Below are positions 63,546-64,000 of a stretch of DNA of 64,000 nt, piece after piece (positions within the stretch are counted from its first letter, which is position 1; each line of letters starts with the position of its first letter). Location of the stretch: NCBI GenBank assembly GCA_963788975.1, contig CAWBIJ010000004.1:1550001-1614000 (forward strand), in the 5' to 3' direction. The translations under genes were made by a program, and so were the position numbers. The notes beneath the pieces are model-generated. The model had not been told where the DNA came from, did no database searches, and saw only the letters and a list, made by a program, of their open reading frames with translations. This DNA is from VRUE01 sp963788975. GTDB taxonomy: Bacteria > Actinomycetota > Thermoleophilia > Solirubrobacterales > 70-9.

Positions 63546-64000
63546 TGGCGAAGTCCCGCGCTCAGCGCAAGGCCGAGCGCCGCGCCCGCGAAGCGCAGTC
63601 GCAGAAGGGCACCGACGGCGCGCGCGACGGCGAGTCCCGCGCCCAGCACGACACTCAGGTCCCCGTCTCCGGCGACATCGCCGAGATCGAGGCGGTCGAG
63701 GCCGGCATCGCCGCCGGCGCTCCGGAAACGCAGCTGGAGACGCCCGACGCGCCGAAGCCCTCCCGCAGCGACAAGCGCGCCGAGGCGAAGCGCCTGAAGG
63801 AGAGCGAGAAGCGCCAGCGCGAGGAGCGCAAGCGCAAGGAGAGCGAGCAGCTGGCAAAGCGCCAGAAGCAGGCTGCGGCCGACCGCCAGCGCCGCGGCGT
63901 GCTCGGCTTCCTGCTCTCCTGCTGGGCCGAGCTGAAGAAGGTCCAGTGGCCCGACCGCGACACGCTGGTCCAGGCCAGCGCGGTCACGATCATCTTCGTC
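63545..64000 (+). CDS. secE: Protein translocase subunit SecE, partial
   Basis: At least 152 residues, cut by the window end. The last about 40 visible residues (FLLSCWAELKKVQWPDRDTLVQASAVTIIFV) are the conserved SecE amphipathic helix and the start of its TM helix. About 110 residues precede it, consisting of a charged tail of Arg, Lys, Glu and Ala (KRAEAKRLKESEKRQREERKRKESEQ) predicted to be helical. Such a long N-terminal extension is seen in actinobacterial SecE but is at the upper end. SecE clamps SecY in the translocon. Confidence 0.93.
   Translation, partial: MAKSRAQRKAERRAREAQSQKGTDGARDGESRAQHDTQVPVSGDIAEIEAVEAGIAAGAPETQLETPDAPKPSRSDKRAEAKRLKESEKRQREERKRKESEQLAKRQKQAAADRQRRGVLGFLLSCWAELKKVQWPDRDTLVQASAVTIIFV

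Overview
The window is visibly GC-rich, with dense, often overlapping genes, GTG starts and many ATGA/GTGA stop-start junctions. Cues such as collagen-like and propeller-type secreted proteins, a PknB-type kinase, a long-tailed SecE and cyclopropane/desaturase lipid genes fit a high-GC Gram-positive actinobacterium. My best guess is the Thermoleophilia (Solirubrobacterales-like), but this is inference because no rRNA gene is present. Many genes in the first 28 kb are split by single-base shifts while their protein similarity stays intact on both sides. I describe each as one gene and flag the breaks, which look more like sequencing indels than decay.

Layout. 0-8.7 kb: a BrkB-family membrane protein end, a phosphoesterase, an aldo/keto reductase, an MFS exporter, a metallo-beta-lactamase-fold hydrolase, a SRPBCC protein, a GNAT acetyltransferase, a PQQ-type propeller and a GH26-like secreted hydrolase. 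8.7-17.2 kb: recQ and central carbon metabolism (zwf, gnd, pgl, rpiA), with a nucleotidyltransferase pair and a flavin oxidoreductase between them. 17.4-20.4 kb: a TolB-like propeller and a membrane Ser/Thr kinase with an external propeller. 20.5-28.4 kb: a tightly packed run tkt-tal-pgi-cydA-cydB-HAD phosphatase. Together with zwf/gnd/pgl/rpiA this covers the oxidative and most of the non-oxidative pentose phosphate pathway plus a bd-type terminal oxidase. 28.4-41.2 kb: an M28 peptidase, cyclopropane synthase, fatty-acid desaturase, membrane proteins, universal stress protein, subtilase, tadA, two tRNA-Ser genes, a PilZ-containing glycosyltransferase and a flavin monooxygenase. 41.3-50.5 kb: four large secreted proteins of unknown function, some with AT-richer stretches. 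50.6-53.6 kb: tRNA-Thr, a tyrosine recombinase with one frameshift flanked by two related coiled-coil membrane proteins, and an acyl-CoA dehydrogenase.

The most interesting part is 53.7-63.3 kb. A tRNA-Glu gene is the target of an integrative element bounded by a perfect 42-bp direct repeat (53702-53743 and 63217-63258). The element carries three small DNA-binding proteins, an excisionase-like protein, a tyrosine integrase and a large nested inverted repeat. Its cargo includes a three-gene minus-strand cassette: an unrecognised protein, an OLD-family ATPase/TOPRIM nuclease and a short UvrD-like helicase. The last two resemble the Gabija anti-phage pair (GajA/GajB) but the helicase is shortened and has an unusual Walker A, and the third gene is extra. 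The remaining cargo is two overlapping small unknown genes, an MNT-type nucleotidyltransferase with a two-domain partner, and a TolB-like secreted protein. The chromosome resumes after the right repeat with rpmG and secE.
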